DNA from: Thermoleophilia bacterium
Lineage (GTDB): Bacteria; Actinomycetota; Thermoleophilia; Gaiellales; Gaiellaceae
Length of the DNA: 41,562 nucleotides
Assembly: GCA_014534345.1 (NCBI GenBank)
Contig: JACVRR010000008.1
Coordinates: forward strand, 1 to 41,562
Reading direction: 5' to 3'
Position numbers and translations under genes: made by a program. Shown piece by piece: positions 39,068 through 41,562 of the stretch (within the stretch, counting starts at the first letter, position 1; the number at the start of each line of letters is the position of its first letter). A model generated the notes under the pieces. That model worked only from the letters and a program-made list of their open reading frames with translations, was not told the DNA's origin and made no database searches.

Positions 39068-39901
39068 ATGCGACTCACCGATCTCTTCCCGCCCGCCGCC
39101 AACGTGGCCGGGGCCGACGAGGACGCCCGAACGGCGCGCGTGATCGCGTTCGCCAACCAGAAGGGCGGGGTGGCGAAGACGACGACGACGCTGAACCTCG
39201 GGGTCGCGCTGCGCGAGCGCGGCCTCCGCGTGCTCGCGGTCGACCTCGACCCGCAGGGCAACCTGACCATGAGCCAGGGCCTGAACCCCGACGAGATCGA
39301 GCGCTCGATGTTCGACGTGCTGGTTCACCGTCTCCCGATCCAGGAGGTGATCCACCAAGTCGAGGTCGACCTCGCCGTGTCCTCGATCGATCTCGCGGGC
39401 GCGGAGCTCGCGCTCTCGAGCCTCATCGGCCGCGAGCGGGCGCTCGAGCGCGCTCTCGCGCCGGTGCGCGGCGACTACGACTTCGTGCTGATCGACACGC
39501 CGCCCTCGCTCGGTCTGCTGACGATCAACGCCCTGGTCGCGGCGGGCGGCGTGATCGTCCCCGTCCAGTGCGAGTACCTGTCGCTGCGCGGCCTCGTCCA
39601 GCTCCAGGCGACGCTCGCGATGATCCGCGAGAACCTCAACCCCGAGGTCGACATCATCGGGATCCTGCCGACGATGTTCGACCGCCGGACGATTCACGCG
39701 CGCGAGGCGATCGAGATCCTGCGCGAGACGTTCGGCGAGCTCGTCTTCAACACGAGGATCCGCAAGACCATCCGGTACGCGGAGGCGCCCGTCAAGGGCC
39801 AGTCCGTGCTCCGCTACGACCCGACGAGCGTGGCCGCGGCGATGTACCGCGACCTCGCCAAGGAGGTGCTCGATGGCGCGAAAGCGCGCCAGCATGCGTG
39901 A
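39068..39901 (+). CDS. parA: ParA/Soj-family ATPase
   Basis: 277 aa from ATG 39068, preceded by GAGGACGG; GTG 39044 is in frame upstream. The deviant Walker A 'FANQKGGVAKTTTTLNLGVA' (signature lysine Lys32), 'VLAVDLDPQGNLTMSQGLNP' and Walker B 'DYDFVLIDTPPSLGLLTINA' define a ParA ATPase. The C-terminal 'MFDRRTIHAREAIEILRETF' is typical of Soj-like members. There is no ParB gene or parS site near, and the gene overlaps ftsZ by 29 bp. The protein may therefore position the division machinery (as MipZ or Min-like ATPases do) rather than segregate chromosomes; this is an inference from gene order. Confidence 0.88.
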   Translation: MRLTDLFPPAANVAGADEDARTARVIAFANQKGGVAKTTTTLNLGVALRERGLRVLAVDLDPQGNLTMSQGLNPDEIERSMFDVLVHRLPIQEVIHQVEVDLAVSSIDLAGAELALSSLIGRERALERALAPVRGDYDFVLIDTPPSLGLLTINALVAAGGVIVPVQCEYLSLRGLVQLQATLAMIRENLNPEVDIIGILPTMFDRRTIHAREAIEILRETFGELVFNTRIRKTIRYAEAPVKGQSVLRYDPTSVAAAMYRDLAKEVLDGAKARQHA

Positions 39902-41180
39902 GGGACCGCTCGCGGAGCTCTTCCGCGCGACGGGGGCCGGCCGCGGCCGCCAGGCAGACGCCGACGAACTCGCCGCCCAGCGAGCCGGGGGCGCGGAGCC
40001 GGCGCTCGACATCGACGAGCCCGTGCCCCCGCTGCCACAGCCGGACCCCGAGCCGCTGCCCGAGCCGGGCCCGCCGGCGCCCGGCCCCGACCCCGAGCCG
40101 CCGGCGGCGCGGGGGTGGGGCCCGGTGCCCGCGCCCGCCCCGCGGCTGCAGCTCGCGCCGCGTGCCGACGTCGCCGAGTACCTCGCGGCCATCCGCGTCG
40201 TCGGGGTGGGCGGCGCCGGGCTGAACGCGATCGACCGGATGATCGACGCCGGGATCGAGCAGGTCGACTTCATCGCGGTGAACACCGACGCGCAGCAGCT
40301 CGGCATGAGCGCCGCGGGGACGAAGATCCACATCGGCCGCGATCTGACGCAGGGTCTCGGTTCCGGTGCCGACGCCGAGGTCGGGCGCCGCGCGGCCGAG
40401 GAGAGCTACGACGCGATCAGGGCTGCGCTGCGCGGCTCCGACCTCGTGTTCATCGCGGCCGGCGAGGGCGGCGGCACGGGGTCGGGCGCCGCGCCCGTCG
40501 TCGCGCGGATCGCGCGCGAGCTGGGCGCGCTGGCGGTCGGGATCGTCACGACGCCGTTCCGCTTCGAGGGCTCGCGCCGCCGGCGGACGGCCGAGGAGGG
40601 GCTGGAAGCGCTCCGCGCGGCCTGCGACACGCTGATCGTGATCCCGAACGACCGTCTGCTCGAGGTGCTCGACCGCTCGACCTCGATGGTCGACGCGTTC
40701 AGGGTCGCCGACGACATCCTCCGCCAGGGCGTGCAGGGGATCACCGATCTGATCACCCTGCCGGGTCTGATCAACCTCGACTTCGCCGACGTGCGCACGA
40801 TCATGCGCGACGGAGGGACGGCGCTGATGGGGATCGGCTACTCCTCGGCCGACGAGAACCGGGCGCAGGAGGCCGCCGAGCGCGCGCTCCGCTCGCCGCT
40901 CATCGATGCCGAGGTCGTCGCCGCGAAGGGGATCCTCCTCTCCGTCGCCGGCGGCCAGGATCTCTCGCTCCTCGAGGTGCACGAGGCGGCCGAGGTGGTC
41001 CGCCAGGCGGCGACGGACGACACGAACATCATCGTCGGAGCGACCGTCGACGAGCGGCTGACCGGGCAAGTGTGGGTGACCGTCGTGGCGACGGGCCTCG
41101 GCGGCGGGTCGCGCCGGCGCGAGCTCGCCGAGGCCGGCCAAGAGCGGCTCGAGCCGCCGCGCTTCCTCCGCGACCTGTAG
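39873..41180 (+). CDS. ftsZ: FtsZ with a proline-rich N-terminal extension
   Basis: 435 aa from ATG 39873, with a strong AAGGAGG six bases upstream, inside the end of parA. Residues 1-102 are not part of the FtsZ fold: a basic start, then an acidic proline-rich run (PPLPQPDPEPLPEPGPPAPG). The GTPase domain begins near 103 ('AIRVVGVGGAGLNAIDRM'), with the tubulin signature GGGTGSGA (199-206), 'VVTTPFRFEG'-like segment and the T7 catalytic loop 'NLDFADVRTIM' (301-311). After the domain only ~25 residues remain, ending 'RLEPPRFLRDL', which resembles the C-terminal peptide that binds FtsA/SepF. The usual long C-terminal linker is missing, as if its disordered part sat at the N-terminus. No division genes flank it. 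Confidence 0.88.
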   Translation: MARKRASMREGPLAELFRATGAGRGRQADADELAAQRAGGAEPALDIDEPVPPLPQPDPEPLPEPGPPAPGPDPEPPAARGWGPVPAPAPRLQLAPRADVAEYLAAIRVVGVGGAGLNAIDRMIDAGIEQVDFIAVNTDAQQLGMSAAGTKIHIGRDLTQGLGSGADAEVGRRAAEESYDAIRAALRGSDLVFIAAGEGGGTGSGAAPVVARIARELGALAVGIVTTPFRFEGSRRRRTAEEGLEALRAACDTLIVIPNDRLLEVLDRSTSMVDAFRVADDILRQGVQGITDLITLPGLINLDFADVRTIMRDGGTALMGIGYSSADENRAQEAAERALRSPLIDAEVVAAKGILLSVAGGQDLSLLEVHEAAEVVRQAATDDTNIIVGATVDERLTGQVWVTVVATGLGGGSRRRELAEAGQERLEPPRFLRDL

Positions 41181-41195
41181 CGCCCTATCATCCGT

Positions 41196-41215
41196 ACCGG
41201 GGGCGTCCCCCTGGT
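41196..41215. terminator. Hairpin after ftsZ
   Basis: ACCGGGGG, loop CGT, CCCCC-T-GGT: eight pairs with one bulged T, 15 bases after the ftsZ stop. It ends one base before the left arm of the 15-bp inverted repeat. Confidence 0.55.
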
Positions 41216-41323
41216 GTCGTCCTGGCAGACGGTCCGGGTCGCGGCGCCCCCGTTGCTGTTTACGTTTCCCTTACGTTTGACTCGCGGGTCAGCGGGTAGC
41301 CGAGTCGAGTCTGCCAGGACGAC
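41216..41323. repeat. 15-bp inverted repeat in the leader of the chaplin-like gene
   Basis: GTCGTCCTGGCAGAC (41216-41230) and GTCTGCCAGGACGAC (41309-41323) are perfect mirror arms 78 bases apart. They enclose the AT-rich patch with the TTACGTTT direct repeats. No target duplication is visible outside the arms. Confidence 0.9.
41260..41278 (+). promoter_or_regulatory. 11-bp phased direct repeats TTACGTTT
   Basis: TTACGTTT at 41260-41267 and again at 41271-41278, one helical turn apart, in the only AT-rich patch of the region. Such phasing is typical of OmpR/PhoB-type operators; the bound protein is unknown. Confidence 0.5.
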
Positions 41324-41359
41324 CCGGGCCTTCGGCTCGGACAGAAGGGGGTACTCGGC

Positions 41360-41562
41360 ATGCGGAAACTCATCGTCTCGCTCGTCGCCGCGACCGTCAT
41401 GGCCGCGGCAACCGCGACAGGGGCGAGTGCGCAGAACCAGACCGGCCTCGTCAACGTCAACGTGTCCGGGAACACGATCCAGCTCCCGGTTGCGCTGGCG
41501 GCGAACGTCTGCGACGTGACGGTCGCCGTGCTCGTCGCCGACCTCCGCGACGACGGCAACGC
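41360..41562 (+). CDS. Secreted chaplin-like small protein (partial)
   Basis: ATG 41360 with AGAAGGGGG eight bases upstream; the frame is open to the end of the window (67 codons). Residues 1-24 are a signal peptide (MRKLIVSLVAATVMAAATAT then GASA). The mature part (QNQTGLVNVNVSGNTIQLPV then 'ALAANVCDVTVAVLVADL') has the alternating hydrophobic pattern with GN-x-Q-x-PV and NxC seen in Streptomyces chaplins and in short secreted proteins of related Actinobacteria. It is probably exported and surface-associated, possibly self-assembling; this is family-level inference. The 3' end is missing. Confidence 0.7.
   Translation, partial: MRKLIVSLVAATVMAAATATGASAQNQTGLVNVNVSGNTIQLPVALAANVCDVTVAVLVADLRDDGN

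Overview
The window is about 41.5 kb of very GC-rich, densely coding bacterial chromosome. Third codon positions are almost always G or C, GTG starts are frequent, and many genes begin 6-8 bases after a TANNNT -10 box with no leader. Together with the CysO/CysM/Mec cysteine route, an lhr-nei neighbourhood, cyclase-ATPase-TPR regulators and a chaplin-like secreted protein, this points to Actinomycetota, most likely Thermoleophilia (Gaiellales/Solirubrobacterales-like). The taxon is an inference. I found no rRNA, tRNA, prophage, CRISPR array or transposase.

Layout. 1-3.4 kb: the end of a CBS/CorC-type membrane protein, a tandem of three metallo-beta-lactamase-like units in one continuous reading frame broken by two stops, and a divergent xylulokinase. 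3.4-6.65 kb (minus): a compact operon for sulfur-carrier-dependent cysteine synthesis (rhodanese-ThiF activating enzyme, CysO-like carrier, CysM, JAMM protease, lipoprotein). 6.75-9.3 kb: TPR membrane protein, principal sigma factor, HxlR regulator. 9.3-13 kb: M20 dipeptidase and YtcJ-like amidohydrolase separated by a 613-bp hairpin-rich gap, then a secreted trypsin-like protease. 14-16.9 kb: acyl-CoA dehydrogenase and a phytoene-dehydrogenase-like oxidoreductase. 16.9-25.3 kb: two paralogous zinc-ribbon/cyclase/ATPase/TPR proteins bracketing three minus-strand genes (unknown protein, HhH-GPD repair protein, DUF1028).

25.3-26.4 kb holds the most interesting locus: a two-gene minus-strand operon encoding a 79-aa precursor-like peptide and a SonM-like alpha-N-methyltransferase. 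This is the architecture of a split borosin RiPP pathway, seen here in a high-GC actinobacterial setting. 26.4-32.6 kb: an Lhr helicase that seems to start on ATC and is split by an in-frame TAG, a uridine-kinase-like protein, a small membrane protein and a Nei/Fpg glycosylase. 32.8-36.3 kb: two unknown proteins, DUF1385, a 25-aa membrane peptide and an ATP-grasp ligase. 36.4-41.2 kb: an OmpR-type two-component system, then overlapping parA and ftsZ genes, the FtsZ carrying an unusual proline-rich N-terminal extension. The window ends inside a chaplin-like secreted protein whose leader carries a 15-bp inverted repeat and phased direct repeats.

Between 6.7 and 15.3 kb there are six copies of a palindrome (CACGGGGGAACC-N3-mirror arm). 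Two copies sit between 46-54-bp direct repeats, suggesting a small dispersed element.
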